This document shows, one piece after another, positions 30,470 to 40,947 of a stretch of 64,000 nt of DNA. This DNA is from Caballeronia pedi (GTDB lineage Bacteria > Pseudomonadota > Gammaproteobacteria > Burkholderiales > Burkholderiaceae), in contig NZ_FCOE02000003.1 of NCBI RefSeq assembly GCF_001544915.2, forward strand, positions 372,001-436,000. Direction: 5' to 3'. Made by a program: the position numbers and the translations under genes. Position 1 is the first letter of the stretch; each line of letters opens with the position of its first letter. A model generated the notes under the pieces. The model was not told where the DNA came from, made no database searches, and was given only the letters and a program-made list of their open reading frames with translations.

Positions 30470-30793
30470 CTAGCTCCATCTAGAGAGTGGCGACTGCTTT
30501 AATCGATCTTCAAGCAATTTCTTATCAAGAATACCGCTAGCGAACAACGGGGCAAACAGTTGCTCTAGGATTTCAAAATCCTCCTGACACCCTGTATTAT
30601 CAAAAAGTAAGTTAACGGCACCTTCACGAATACTGGTGTCGCCATAATTTTCTGCATCTATAATGAGCTGAATAATATTTGATTTTATCTTTTTATTTTT
30701 CTCATACTCATCATAATCTGACAAAAATTCTAAGCTATAAAATTCATTCATTTCATTAGCGAGAGCATCGAAACGATTAGCTAGAGTGTCCAT
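30470..30793 (-). CDS. Putative immunity protein for the Rhs toxin
   Basis: The 107-residue, acidic, AT-rich protein follows the Rhs stop by 2 nt on the same strand, the usual place of the cognate immunity gene. It appears all-helical (MNEFYSLEFLSDYDEYEKNK and EDFEILEQLFAPLF) with no signal peptide, so it should neutralise the toxin in the cytoplasm. I recognise no family. The call rests on position, size and a base composition matching the toxin tip. Confidence 0.75.
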   Translation of the reverse strand: MDTLANRFDALANEMNEFYSLEFLSDYDEYEKNKKIKSNIIQLIIDAENYGDTSIREGAVNLLFDNTGCQEDFEILEQLFAPLFASGILDKKLLEDRLKQSPLSRWS

Positions 30794-30795
30794 CT

Positions 30796-33700
30796 TTATA
30801 AAACCTCATATGCGCCAGGAGGAATTCCGTTTTTAAGAATTATCTCTCGATCTTTTCTCGCAAATCGGAATGCCTTGCCTATTAAACCTTGACCTTTTCG
30901 AACGTCCACGATTTCATCATCCGGAATTTTAGATAAATCAATCTTAATTTTGCAATTGCTTTGATTATAGAAATCCGCTCTTTCCTCAAGTTCTGTAAGA
31001 GAAATCAGTTGAGTGTTAAGTCTTCCATTCTCAACGTGCTCTTGAACAGAATATGTTGCCGAGGCATCCTTAGGTTGAATGTGTTGCTGTTCTAGTGCGC
31101 AACCTTTCTGTTTTCCTGTGAGCGCTCTATACGCAAAACCGGTGTGTTTTTTCTTTTTAGCCAATCCTGCCGGATCGGTCCAGCCGAACACGTTGGGAGC
31201 AAATTGATACGGATTGCCACCACCAACCAACCCAATCGGATCTTGCGAAACGAACTGCCCGGTGTTGGGATCGAAGTATCTGAAGCGATTGTAATTCAGC
31301 CCCGATTCGTCGTCCGCGTATTGACCTTGGAGACGAATCGGCTGATCAACCCGCCGCGCCTCCAGCCAATCGACCCCGCCCGTTACACCATAATGCGCCT
31401 CCCAGACCACATCGCCTTGCGCATCACGCAACCGCACCGGCGCCCCGTTCGGCTCATTCTCATAAAAGAATAAGCCAGTTTCGACGATCCGTGTGCCACC
31501 CGCTGCGTCCGTTTCCAACTCGAACCGTTGCATCGCGAGCGGCTCGAACGAGTCGCCATGATACGCATAGAACCGCGCTTGCGGCGCAGAAGGCGCTGGT
31601 TCACGCACCTCCCCCACCATCACATCGCCGTCCCACAGGAACCACGTCTGCGATCCCTCTTCGCGATGCGTCATTCCCGAGCCACGCACCCCCGACGCCA
31701 GCTTGCCGATACGCCGTCCCAACGCATCATACCGATACGTCCAGCGCTCGTTGGACGTGTTTTCGAACCGCGACAGGCGCCCAAACGCATCCCACTCGAA
31801 ACGCTGCACCCCTAACTGACGATCGTGACGCTCCGTGAGTTGTCCCGCCGCATCCAGCCACCAATGCGCGCCATCGGCCTGACGCAGTTCGCGCCCATCC
31901 TTGTCCTCGCGCACCGTCCGGAACCGATCGCCCTGCGCGTCGTACACGAAGTGACGCAAGCGCTCTGCCGGGTCCGTATGCGCAATGATTCGCCCCAGCG
32001 GATCATAGCGATACCGATCCACGCCGAGCCGGCTATCGCTGCGCGTCACCAGATTCCCGCTGACGTCGTACGCGTAGGCAACCTGTGCCTCGCGCCGTCC
32101 CGCAGAACGCACCGCCTGACGCGCAAGGTGTCCCGCGCGATCGTACTCGTACACCTGATCGAACTGTGCCGTGAACTTCAGCGCGCTCAGGCGGCCCGCC
32201 ATGTCATGAGTAAAACGGACCGCCTCATGTTCGCCGATCTTGAGTGTCTGCGTCTGGCCCAATCCGTCGTAGCCGTATGTCAGCGTCTGACGGTACGCAT
32301 CCTCGCTCGTCGATGCGCGCAGTTCGCGCCGCTGCGTGCTCAGTTGCCCCGCCGCATCGTACTCGTACCTCAGCGTGCCGAGCATGTCGCCCTGCCGCTG
32401 CGTCTCACCGGTGATGCGACCGTCGATATCGTACGTGCGCTCCACCACGCCATGCTCATTGCGCGCTTCGACCAGTTGGCCGCGACGGTTGTACGCGTAC
32501 GCCTCGAGCGCCCCATTCCCCGCGCTTCGATGCGTGATGCGACCCAGCGCATCGCACGCTATCGCCAGCACCTTGCCCAGCGGATCGGTCGTACCCGTCA
32601 GATATCCCGCCGGATCGTACGCATAGCGGCGCGACTGCCCGTAATAATCGATCTCCTCGATCAAGCGCCCCGCCGCATCGCGCTTGAGCTGCCACGTCTG
32701 ACCCAGCGGATTGCTCACGCCGATGAGTTGTTCTTCGGTGTCGTAGTGATAGCGCGTGACGCTTCCGTCCGGGTCCGTGCGCGTGTGCAACTGCCCCTGC
32801 CCGTAGTAGTCGAAACGCGTGACGTGACCCGCTTCATCCGTGTAGCCGACCAGGTTGTCCTCACGGTCGTACTCGCAGCGCACGCGCCGCTCGCCCGGAA
32901 GCTCACACGCGAGCAAGCGATCCTTGGCGTCCCAGGTGTAGCGCGTCGCTTCCTCGCCCGGCGATTCACGCCGCAGCAGATTCCCGCGCGCATCGTGCAA
33001 GAACCGCGTGATTCGGCCCAAGGCATCTGTCAGACTCGACAAGAATCCACGCTCGTCGTAATCGAGCGTCGAGGCGCGCTGGGCGGCATCGGTGACTTGC
33101 CTGAGCTGGCCGTGCGCATCGTACGTGAAGGCCGTCGCGAGGCCCGAGGGCGTCGTCTGCCGGATCAGATTGCCGTGCGCGTCCCAGGTCTGCCGCCACT
33201 GGCCGCCCTCGGGATCCGTGATCGACACCGGACGATGCTGCGCGTCGTATTCCGTCTCCACCACCGTCCGATCCGGCAGCCGATGGGCAAGCAGGTTGCC
33301 ATACGCGTCGTACTCCCAATGGGTCGTGTTGCCGCCGGGGTCGACTTCCGCGATGGTGCGTCCCTGACCGTCGTACTGGTAGCTGCGCACGCCGCCCAGC
33401 CCGTCGATGCGCGCAACCGGCCATTGCTGATCGTTGTACTGCAGCACCGTGCGGTGGCCGAGCGAATCGGTGAAGCGAGTCTCGAGATGCGCGAGATCGT
33501 ACTCGAAGCGATAGTCGTACAAACCGCCATCGCCCCATGCATGATCGACTCGCCAGAGTCCGTCATCGTGAAACCTGTGGCTGTAGTGAAACGACAGGCC
33601 GTTGCGGTCCGTGTGACGCACCATCTGGTGCTGTCTCGCATATTCGAAGCGGTACGGCACGTCGTGTGCGTCGAACACCGCGCTCAGATCGCCTCGCTCG

Positions 33701-35175
33701 TCCTGCCTGTAGGTCGCCAGTGGATGAACGCTTCCTTGCGCATCGCGCAGGCTCACCGCGCCGAGACAACCCTTCACGCTGCCGGGCGTCGCACGCACCT
33801 CGCGACCCGTCGGCCGATTGCCGCACTCCTCGATGAACCGGATCGACAACCCGCCGTCACGCGGCTCGATGTGTCGGTCGATACGCCACGCGTTTCCGTT
33901 CAGGTCCGACAGGCGGCTAAGCGCCAGGCCGAGGGTGCGGCCCTGCACGATCGACGGCACGCGCTCGCGCCATTGCCGGGACAGCGCGAACGCGAATTCG
34001 AGACCTGAACGCGTTCTGACTACAATTTCGTCATCCTCAATAAATAGGGCGTGACCATGCTGACGGTCGTACAGCCGCGCCGACCATCCGGTTTCTTGCG
34101 GCAATTCATCGAAGGCCGTGGCGTGATCCGCAAAGTGGACCGCTGCGCTGAACTGATCGCCATCGCGCACCAGTTCCAGGCGGATGTCTGCCGGACTGCG
34201 CCATCCGTGCCCCAGCGCGCCCGCAAAGTCGTCGTGGCTCGCGTAGTAACGATCCCACACGAGCGGCAGGCGCCCCTCGACCGTGAAGTCGTTCTGCTGC
34301 ACGACCACTTCACCGGTGATCGAATTGACCGGTTCCGCGTCGAAAATCACGCACTTGATGAAACCCGACGGAAAATTCTTGAACAGCTTCTTAGCGAGCT
34401 TCGAGCCCCGGAACGCCTTGAACAGGGCGGCGGCAACCGCCAACATGTTCATGACCGGCGGTCCGCCCACGAGAACCGGACGCTCGGCCGGAATCGGCAG
34501 CATCACCGACGTGGGCAAGGACAACATCTTGCGGTCGGTGTGCGCGCTGTTATGCGACATCGGCATCATGCCGGCAAACCAGCAACTGAGCGCGGGCAGC
34601 GCGAGGAAAGACATTGGATCGCCATTGGCCAGCACGGTGCGGCTGCCCATGAACGACTCCGAGTCCTGCGACGGCCCTGCCGCATCCGGCCCAGTAAAGC
34701 CCGCCCCCAAAGGAAAATGCAGTCCCGGAACATGGAACGTGTGCGTGCCTGCGGTGGCGCGCAACATTCCATTGATGAAGATCGGCGCACCGCCTCCGCC
34801 CTTGCCCACGTTGCCGCCAAGGGCGTCGCTGGCTTTCTGCTGGAGCGCGTTGAGCTTGTTCAGCGCGCCCATGCCGGTCTTGACGGCGTCGTTGTTCATG
34901 ACAGCGTTCATCGCGCCCATGCCCGACTTCACGACATCGCTGTTCATCACGTCCGCGATCTGCTGCTCGTGCGCTTGTACGAACGCCTCGGCCTGCTCTT
35001 CCACGAAGCTGAACACGATGCTGCCGATGACCGCCATCGCCGCATTCAAATATTCGCGCAGATCCAGCACCATCCCCACGTGCGGATGCGGCAGCGGAGT
35101 CGGCGCAGGCGCGTTCACCATATGGACATCGATGCCGACCACCGGCGTCAGGTGGTTCACAGCCAACATCGTCAT
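30796..35175 (-). CDS. rhs: T6SS Rhs effector: PAAR-like N-terminus, YD-repeat shell, variable C-terminal toxin
   Basis: The 1459-residue effector begins with a short segment and a hydrophobic stretch ([17 protein letters not shown]). A PAAR-like region near residues 120-240 follows ([19 protein letters not shown]), which would cap VgrG. Many YD repeats of the Rhs shell come next ([16 protein letters not shown] type). The core ends with [20 protein letters not shown] and the auto-cleavage motif GWTDPAGL. The last ~120 residues are the toxin, encoded by much more AT-rich DNA. The toxin reads YRALTG near its start, [13 protein letters not shown] in the middle and a final [17 protein letters not shown]. 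This order resembles R-S-E ADP-ribosyltransferase-fold toxins, but the match is only suggestive. It lies downstream of vgrG and a TPR-like gene, with immunity after it. Confidence 0.93.
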   Translation of the reverse strand: MTMLAVNHLTPVVGIDVHMVNAPAPTPLPHPHVGMVLDLREYLNAAMAVIGSIVFSFVEEQAEAFVQAHEQQIADVMNSDVVKSGMGAMNAVMNNDAVKTGMGALNKLNALQQKASDALGGNVGKGGGGAPIFINGMLRATAGTHTFHVPGLHFPLGAGFTGPDAAGPSQDSESFMGSRTVLANGDPMSFLALPALSCWFAGMMPMSHNSAHTDRKMLSLPTSVMLPIPAERPVLVGGPPVMNMLAVAAALFKAFRGSKLAKKLFKNFPSGFIKCVIFDAEPVNSITGEVVVQQNDFTVEGRLPLVWDRYYASHDDFAGALGHGWRSPADIRLELVRDGDQFSAAVHFADHATAFDELPQETGWSARLYDRQHGHALFIEDDEIVVRTRSGLEFAFALSRQWRERVPSIVQGRTLGLALSRLSDLNGNAWRIDRHIEPRDGGLSIRFIEECGNRPTGREVRATPGSVKGCLGAVSLRDAQGSVHPLATYRQDERGDLSAVFDAHDVPYRFEYARQHQMVRHTDRNGLSFHYSHRFHDDGLWRVDHAWGDGGLYDYRFEYDLAHLETRFTDSLGHRTVLQYNDQQWPVARIDGLGGVRSYQYDGQGRTIAEVDPGGNTTHWEYDAYGNLLAHRLPDRTVVETEYDAQHRPVSITDPEGGQWRQTWDAHGNLIRQTTPSGLATAFTYDAHGQLRQVTDAAQRASTLDYDERGFLSSLTDALGRITRFLHDARGNLLRRESPGEEATRYTWDAKDRLLACELPGERRVRCEYDREDNLVGYTDEAGHVTRFDYYGQGQLHTRTDPDGSVTRYHYDTEEQLIGVSNPLGQTWQLKRDAAGRLIEEIDYYGQSRRYAYDPAGYLTGTTDPLGKVLAIACDALGRITHRSAGNGALEAYAYNRRGQLVEARNEHGVVERTYDIDGRITGETQRQGDMLGTLRYEYDAAGQLSTQRRELRASTSEDAYRQTLTYGYDGLGQTQTLKIGEHEAVRFTHDMAGRLSALKFTAQFDQVYEYDRAGHLARQAVRSAGRREAQVAYAYDVSGNLVTRSDSRLGVDRYRYDPLGRIIAHTDPAERLRHFVYDAQGDRFRTVREDKDGRELRQADGAHWWLDAAGQLTERHDRQLGVQRFEWDAFGRLSRFENTSNERWTYRYDALGRRIGKLASGVRGSGMTHREEGSQTWFLWDGDVMVGEVREPAPSAPQARFYAYHGDSFEPLAMQRFELETDAAGGTRIVETGLFFYENEPNGAPVRLRDAQGDVVWEAHYGVTGGVDWLEARRVDQPIRLQGQYADDESGLNYNRFRYFDPNTGQFVSQDPIGLVGGGNPYQFAPNVFGWTDPAGLAKKKKHTGFAYRALTGKQKGCALEQQHIQPKDASATYSVQEHVENGRLNTQLISLTELEERADFYNQSNCKIKIDLSKIPDDEIVDVRKGQGLIGKAFRFARKDREIILKNGIPPGAYEVL

Positions 35176-36527
35176 GATGCGTTGCCCTCTTCCATGTTGT
35201 TGTTTGCGATCAATTGGGCGGAGACATCATTCGGCGAAAGCGGCTTCGACGTTTCTTTCCAGTCGGGGCCATACAGCGCCTCTAGCGCGCGTTCCAGTTC
35301 GCCGCGCCGCACATGCAGCCAACCGATGCGCTCGAGCATCCAGCTCACGACCAGTTGCAGATTGCTGTTTGCCCGCAGTGCCGGCTCCATGCTCTGGCCG
35401 GCTCCGAGCGCAAGGAAACCAGCGTCGAGCGCCGCATCGCGCTCGCGCGCGCGGTCCAGACACCATGCCCGCATGCGGTGCGCCTCGACCAGCAGGATGC
35501 TGTCCTTGTCCACCCGCGCGAATTCCGCGGCTTTCGCATAGCAACGCGCGGCGTCCAGATAGCGCTCGCGCGTGATCTGCACGCTCGCTTCACCGAACAA
35601 TCCATTCACGACGAGCTTGTTGCCCGCAGGGTGCGATGCTTCGCGCGCCTGTTGCGCAGATGCCGTGGCGTCTCGATACGCGCTGAGTGCGAGATCCGCC
35701 GAGCCCCATTTGAGGTACGCCGCCCCGGCGAGCAGATGCACGGTCGCGCTCTGATCGAACCATTGCTTGGCGTCGCTCACGCCGAGCGCCGATGCGCGCA
35801 GGCGCTCCAGGCGAGCCGGGTCGTTGTGACCCAGGCTCTCCGAGAGTTCGACGAAGAGTCTGCGAAACTGTCCCGTCGCGCCGCGCTCGCCCGATTGCGC
35901 GGCCAGCTCACGCGGCAATGCCTGCATCTGATAGCGGCCGTCGGTTCGACGGACGGCATCGGGCCGCTGTTTCGCGAGCCCGCCAAATGCATTCGGATCG
36001 GTGCCCATCAGGACCAGCCGGAGGCGACGTGACAATCCGGCGTAAGGTCCGTTGAGCAGGTTCAGCAGTTTGTCGAGACATGCCTCGAACGCCTTGGGCT
36101 TGTCGTTGCGCGCTGGCGCGAGCACGAGCACCATGCCCGGAAACACGTCGGGATGATGGAGCATCAGGCTGTTCAAGACCGCAAACAGGTGTTGTGCCGC
36201 GTGGGCATGATTCCGCGCGGGCGGCTTCCAGTCCGCGACGATACCCGTGCGTGCGGAACCTTCACGCCGCGTATCGTAGAACGCGATGATTTCCTCGGCG
36301 AGCGCAGCCGGATATCGATCGGCGTCTTCGAACGGTGAGTTCAGTTCGAGCACGGCGTTCGACATCTCGCGCTGCGTCTGAAAGAACACCTTCAGCAATT
36401 CGGCGTCGGCTTCGTTCGCGTGCCAGTACAGCAAGCGCGCGGATTTGTCGTTTGCGAAGGCGAGCCAGTCTTCGTGCGCGGCCATCATGCGGCGCTCGAC
36501 CGGGTTGGTGGGTTGCCAGTTCTGCAT
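35172..36527 (-). CDS. TPR-like protein between vgrG and rhs, probable effector adaptor
   Basis: From the ATG at 36527, 11 nt after the vgrG stop, the protein has 451 residues beginning [20 protein letters not shown]. The N-terminal half is unassigned. The C-terminal half is a helical repeat array ([46 protein letters not shown]), consistent with tetratricopeptide-like folds. Its 3' end overlaps the rhs start by 4 nt, so it is co-translated with the effector. Genes in this position usually help load the effector onto VgrG, and I infer that role. It is not an obvious DUF4123 or EagR chaperone. Confidence 0.75.
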   Translation of the reverse strand: MQNWQPTNPVERRMMAAHEDWLAFANDKSARLLYWHANEADAELLKVFFQTQREMSNAVLELNSPFEDADRYPAALAEEIIAFYDTRREGSARTGIVADWKPPARNHAHAAQHLFAVLNSLMLHHPDVFPGMVLVLAPARNDKPKAFEACLDKLLNLLNGPYAGLSRRLRLVLMGTDPNAFGGLAKQRPDAVRRTDGRYQMQALPRELAAQSGERGATGQFRRLFVELSESLGHNDPARLERLRASALGVSDAKQWFDQSATVHLLAGAAYLKWGSADLALSAYRDATASAQQAREASHPAGNKLVVNGLFGEASVQITRERYLDAARCYAKAAEFARVDKDSILLVEAHRMRAWCLDRARERDAALDAGFLALGAGQSMEPALRANSNLQLVVSWMLERIGWLHVRRGELERALEALYGPDWKETSKPLSPNDVSAQLIANNNMEEGNAS

Positions 36528-36538
36528 GAGCGACGCCG

Positions 36539-38776
36539 TCAGGGGTTCAGTTTGAGCGTGGCTCCGCTCACCGTATGCTCGCCCTTCGCGGTACTGGTCA
36601 GCGTCTTGCCGTCGACGGTTACTGTCGACCCGACGATCGCGTGACTGTCCGCACCTTGCGACAGAATCTTCACGCCCTTGATCTCGATCGTGCCATCGGA
36701 CTTCATCGTGATGCTCGACTTGCCACACTCCAGCTTGATTTCATCAGTGGCCGTCGTGCGTATCGTTCCGACGACCTCGACTGCCTGACTGTCGTCAACC
36801 TTCACATACTGATGACCGGTCACTTTCTGCGTGTGATTGCTCAGCAGCGTTGTCGTCTTGTCCCCGTGAACGGTCTCCTCTTCCGTGCCAATCACCGTGG
36901 CGGTGCGCGTCTGCTCGACCGTGAAGGTGTCGTTTCCGACCACTTTCGCCTCGCGGTCCTTCTCGACCGTATGCGTCTGTTTGCCGGTGATGGTGGTGTC
37001 CTGATCCCCGCCGATGGTCAGCGTGTCGTTCTTCGTGACGGCCCGCTTGCGATTCGAATTGAGCGTGATCGTTTCGTCGCCCGTGACCGTTTCCGTTCGT
37101 GTGCCGGCGACGGTCGTCGTTTCGGTACCGCCGATCGACTTGATGCGGTTCACATTGACCGTGTGTGCCTCGTTGTTCTTGACGGTCGTGTTCATGTCTT
37201 TCTGCGCTTGCAGCCAGACTTCCTCCGCGCCTTGCTTGTCCTCGAAGCGCAAGCCGTTGGCGGTCTCCGCGCTGCCCTTCATGGATCGCGACAGCATCCC
37301 GCTCTGCGTTGCATTGCCTGGCAGATCCCACGGCGGCATTGTCTCGGCGTTGTACAGACGCCCGACCACGATCGGCCGGTCCGGATCGCCGCTCTCGAAA
37401 TCGACGATCACCTCGGTCCCCACCCGCGGGATATTGACCCCGCCGAAGCCGCCGCCCGCCCAGGGGTAAGACACGCGCACCCAGCACGAGGAGTTCTGGT
37501 CCTTCACGCCCGAGCGATCCCATCGGAAGCTCAGCTTCACGCGGCCGTACTGGTCGGTCCAGATTTCCTGTCCGGCCGGCCCCGTCACCGTTGCGGTTTG
37601 CGGGCCGTTCGTGCGGGGTTTCGAATAGGGGCTGCGCAACGGGCGATACACCGTTGTCGCCGGCTGAACGATGAAGTCGCTATACAGGCGATGCTTGCCG
37701 GAGCCCGTCGAATCCTCCGCTTCGGATGCGGCAAAGGTCGCCGAGATCACCAGATACTCCTGATTCGCCGCTTCGTGCGGATAGCCCTCCAGACTGAAGG
37801 TCGTGCCGCATTCGATGTCACGCACGTTGCCGCCGCCGCTCGCGCGCTCCGCCTGCGCGCGAAGTTCCTCCATGCGCAACCGGGCGATCTGCTCGCCTTG
37901 AGAGGATTCCGTATAGTCGCCAGGCCATTCGTAGCGCTCGAAGTCGTTGTGCGCGGTGTTGCGGGGCAAGTCGTTCTGGGCAATCAGCGGCGCCGTGGGC
38001 TTCTTGAAGTCGTAGTCGTTCGTGGTCACACGCCCCGTCTTGAGCATGCCAGACATGTCGAAACGACTGATGTGCTCACGATCGCTCCGGCGTCCTGGCT
38101 GCACGTACCACAGCGTCTGATAAGCAGGGCTCTTGACCGGCTTGTGCGCGCCGAGCTGATCGACCAGCACCATGCGGTGGAAGCCATCGGCATGCTCGAA
38201 GAACCAGTAGATCCCATGTTCGGCCATCAGGCGCTGGATGAAACGGAAATCCGTCTCGCCGTATTGGACCTGATAATCCAGCACCGGATACGTCTCGCTG
38301 AGCCGCAACTCATACGAGTACATGTAATTCCCGAAGACCTCTTCGATGATCTCCACGACCGTTTTGCGCTGGAATATCCGAAAATCGGAACGCTGATCGG
38401 CCAGCGAAATCCAGGGTTCAAGCTCCAGCTGATACCGGCTCTGCCGTTCCAGTTGGCCGACGTAGCGTGCGGCGGTGACGATCCCGCTGATCTCGCGCTT
38501 GCCCGCGACGCCCGGCATGAAGCTGCCCATTTCCTCCAACTGGACGTTGATGGTCAGTTCCTTGCCGATCATGGCTGTGAGATCGAGATTGGCGGCGGCT
38601 TCGGCCGGCATGACCGACTCGAGCGGCGTACAGCAATCGATCGTGTACTTGTAGATACTCGACAGCGCCTCCGTACCCGACAGCGACCGCACCTGCAGTG
38701 CGGGCTCGCCCGTTGGTCCGTTCGGCAACGCCGCTCCACTGATGCTCACAGTGCGCTTGGTCAACACATTCATCAT
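36539..38776 (-). CDS. vgrG: T6SS spike protein VgrG (TssI)
   Basis: VgrG trimers form the puncturing tip on the Hcp tube. The 745-residue protein starts at the ATG at 38776 behind GAGGG; an earlier GTG at 38803 is less likely. Residues ~1-400 match the gp27-like base (LERQSRYQLELEPW, FRIFQRKTVVEIIEEVF, VLDYQVQYGETDFRFIQRLM). An OB fold follows (EIWTDQYGRVKLSFRWDR, PWAGGGFGGVNIPRVGTEV). A long T/V/E-rich beta-helix (TVTVxG-type repeats) then ends in VSGATLKLNP. No C-terminal effector domain is attached; the cargo is the separate Rhs protein downstream. Confidence 0.95.
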   Translation of the reverse strand: MMNVLTKRTVSISGAALPNGPTGEPALQVRSLSGTEALSSIYKYTIDCCTPLESVMPAEAAANLDLTAMIGKELTINVQLEEMGSFMPGVAGKREISGIVTAARYVGQLERQSRYQLELEPWISLADQRSDFRIFQRKTVVEIIEEVFGNYMYSYELRLSETYPVLDYQVQYGETDFRFIQRLMAEHGIYWFFEHADGFHRMVLVDQLGAHKPVKSPAYQTLWYVQPGRRSDREHISRFDMSGMLKTGRVTTNDYDFKKPTAPLIAQNDLPRNTAHNDFERYEWPGDYTESSQGEQIARLRMEELRAQAERASGGGNVRDIECGTTFSLEGYPHEAANQEYLVISATFAASEAEDSTGSGKHRLYSDFIVQPATTVYRPLRSPYSKPRTNGPQTATVTGPAGQEIWTDQYGRVKLSFRWDRSGVKDQNSSCWVRVSYPWAGGGFGGVNIPRVGTEVIVDFESGDPDRPIVVGRLYNAETMPPWDLPGNATQSGMLSRSMKGSAETANGLRFEDKQGAEEVWLQAQKDMNTTVKNNEAHTVNVNRIKSIGGTETTTVAGTRTETVTGDETITLNSNRKRAVTKNDTLTIGGDQDTTITGKQTHTVEKDREAKVVGNDTFTVEQTRTATVIGTEEETVHGDKTTTLLSNHTQKVTGHQYVKVDDSQAVEVVGTIRTTATDEIKLECGKSSITMKSDGTIEIKGVKILSQGADSHAIVGSTVTVDGKTLTSTAKGEHTVSGATLKLNP

Positions 38777-38888
38777 GACGGGAAACCCTCGATAAATCTT
38801 CACAGATCGATGGCAGATTCGTTACGCCACCAAATTCGATCAGTTATGCAAAATCTTTTTGAGATGCGCTTGCAGTTATGCGGCTGGT

Positions 38889-39767
38889 TCAGTTCAGATA
38901 GCCAGGCAAAACGCCGATGTGCGGGTCGATATGCAATCCGACGGTCGTGCTGCTCATGAGCAGCACGACGCGCGCTTGCGCGATGGCCCGCTCGGTCATC
39001 CAGAATGTCTCGGCCGATGAAAAGCCCATCATCATTTCGGACACGTTGATGCCGAGCAAGAGTGCACATGCATCCGCATCTGGAAAGAGGCGCATTCGGG
39101 CGTCCACGAATACCGCGCCGCCGCGAAAGTCCGTCAGGCTCAGTTCCTGACCGAAGAAAGCATCCGTCATGAATACGGTCGGCGCCGTCGGCGCTTCGGT
39201 GATCTCGTCTTTTGCTTCGTCGGCCTTTGCCTTTCCCTTCTCGTTTGCATCTGCTGCCGGCTTCTCGACCTTTGAATCGTCATCGGCGCTTGGAACGGCC
39301 TGCTTCACCTTTTCGCCTGCTGCCTCGTTTCTCTCGGGAAGACCGGCTTTCGCGTTGGCCGTATCGGCCTCCTTCGCCGTGGCCGGCTGCGGCGCGGCCT
39401 GTCCAATGACGGAAGCGACGGTGCCGTCGATCGCCGTGCTGAGCGAGTCAGTCAATCCGTCGACGAGCTTTTTGGCGCCCGGCAGCAACGACTCGGCTTT
39501 TCGGGCGGCGGCATCGGGACTCGGTTTCTTCACCTCGACCGGCGTCCCCCGCAGATCCTGGGGCAGCACCATGAGCGGCAACGCAACGCGCCCAACGCCG
39601 CCGTGCGCAGGCGCGTCTATTCTCGACCGGCCAAAATAAAGACTCTGACGTTTTCCATTCGGGTCGATCAGCGTGATCTCCCCGCCGGATGCAATGACGA
39701 TATCCGCATTCATGCCGTACTTGATGTCGGCATGATAGGTCCATTTGCTCGGTCTCAGATGCGACAT
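38889..39767 (-). CDS. T6SS-linked protein of unknown function
   Basis: The ATG at 39767 with GGAG upstream gives 292 residues. A conserved-looking N-terminal domain (MSHLRPSKWTYHADIKYG, then GGEITLIDPNGKRQSLYFGR) is followed by an Ala/Lys/Glu-rich low-complexity linker at ~95-205. A C-terminal domain (FRGGAVFVDARMRLFPDADA, ARVVLLMSSTTVGLHI) ends the protein. I do not recognise it. It is co-oriented between tssA and vgrG and may be a VgrG- or effector-associated accessory protein. Confidence 0.75.
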   Translation of the reverse strand: MSHLRPSKWTYHADIKYGMNADIVIASGGEITLIDPNGKRQSLYFGRSRIDAPAHGGVGRVALPLMVLPQDLRGTPVEVKKPSPDAAARKAESLLPGAKKLVDGLTDSLSTAIDGTVASVIGQAAPQPATAKEADTANAKAGLPERNEAAGEKVKQAVPSADDDSKVEKPAADANEKGKAKADEAKDEITEAPTAPTVFMTDAFFGQELSLTDFRGGAVFVDARMRLFPDADACALLLGINVSEMMMGFSSAETFWMTERAIAQARVVLLMSSTTVGLHIDPHIGVLPGYLN

Positions 39768-39837
39768 AGATTCGCTCTCCTTGATTTGCTCGATCGCGCG
39801 GACGCGCAAAGGTCGCGCTTCTCATACCCTGAAGCTT

Positions 39838-40947
39838 TCACGCGTCGACACTCCATTTTTCGATCAGGTCGGAAGGAATCGCGCCGATGATCTCCGCATA
39901 CCCCTTGCCGACAAGAGACTCCGCTCGCCGCAGCAGAAGCGGAATCGGACTGCTCGGTTCGTGCCGTTCGAACCACAGTCGCACGGCGCGCATGGACTCG
40001 AGTGCGTCATCGCGCCCCCGGGCGTGCGTCTCCACGCGAGGCATCGGTGCTGCAACATCGACGAGTGCACGGGCATCAGCGATGTCCGTGTGCGCGTCGT
40101 TGCTTTCGTCGGCTGCAGCGTCACTCGTCGTCCGGACGACCTCATCTTCCGGACCAAGCGGCGCCATCGTCGGCGCCGCGGTGACGAAGTCGCCGGCCAC
40201 CCGGCGCAACACGCGGCTCAGCGCGGAAAGATCGGGCGCATACACGCCGAGGTGCTGTTGACTCCATGCATCGATTTCGTCGAGACTCGCGAGTGCGATC
40301 TCGAAGCCGGCGAACACGGCAGGCTGCTGAACGCGCATGTCCTCGAGTTGCCGCGTCACGGATTCGACGGTCAGCGCGTCGCTCGCGCGCGGTTGCGCGA
40401 ACGCCCGCTCGACATCGCGCACTTGCAGGCGCGCGACGCTTGAGCGCGTGAGCGCGATCTCGCGCACGTCGGAAAGCAGGCCTTCCATGTCGGTCAGCGC
40501 CTGAAGCGCATTCATCCGAATTTCCAGCGCGGCGTCACGATCCTCATCGACGCCCGGTTGCGGATGAATCGTGTCCGGATACGCGCCCAGCCACGACGCG
40601 AGCAGCCGCAGCCCCTCGGCCAGCCCGTTCGCTCCGGCAAGTCGCGTGCGGCATCGCGCGAAAAGGATGGCAATGCGGATGTCCTTGCTGCGCATCATCA
40701 TCCGCCGGCAATCACGATCCACCTCGCCCCAGTTGATCGGCTCCGCCGAGCCGACGAAATCGCCGTACTGCGCGTCCATCTTCGCCGCGACCCGCGCGGC
40801 CAGCACGACGAATTCCGGGTCGTATTCGAGATCGACGCCACAAGGCGAGACAGGATCGATCGGCGCCAGCCAGTCGTGCGCCGGGCTATCGTTCGTCGCC
40901 GATGGTCTGGTTTTCGGTTGCGCCGCGCGCTTGTTGGTCGTGTTCAT
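39838..40947 (-). CDS. tssA: T6SS baseplate/sheath-assembly protein TssA
   Basis: TssA caps and primes tail-tube and sheath polymerisation. From the ATG at 40947, behind GGAGGAG and overlapping the tssG stop (ATGA), the protein has 369 residues. The ImpA N-terminal domain is clear: WLAPIDPVSPCGVDLEYDPE and INWGEVDRDCRRMMMRSKDI, then LRLLASWLGAYPDTIHPQ. The C-terminus (RHEPSSPIPLLLRRAESLVG) has the usual TssA ending. The frame is open a further 71 codons upstream, but this overlaps tssG and is not translated TssA. Confidence 0.93.
   Translation of the reverse strand: MNTTNKRAAQPKTRPSATNDSPAHDWLAPIDPVSPCGVDLEYDPEFVVLAARVAAKMDAQYGDFVGSAEPINWGEVDRDCRRMMMRSKDIRIAILFARCRTRLAGANGLAEGLRLLASWLGAYPDTIHPQPGVDEDRDAALEIRMNALQALTDMEGLLSDVREIALTRSSVARLQVRDVERAFAQPRASDALTVESVTRQLEDMRVQQPAVFAGFEIALASLDEIDAWSQQHLGVYAPDLSALSRVLRRVAGDFVTAAPTMAPLGPEDEVVRTTSDAAADESNDAHTDIADARALVDVAAPMPRVETHARGRDDALESMRAVRLWFERHEPSSPIPLLLRRAESLVGKGYAEIIGAIPSDLIEKWSVDA

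Noticed and set aside
31825..34008. 727-codon plus-strand frame opposite rhs, rich in Arg and Val
   Set aside because: It mirrors the YD-repeat shell of the leftward rhs gene. The repetitive antisense translation has no domain features.
36575..38959. 794-codon plus-strand frame opposite vgrG
   Set aside because: It is antisense to an unmistakable VgrG; high GC keeps the complementary frame open.
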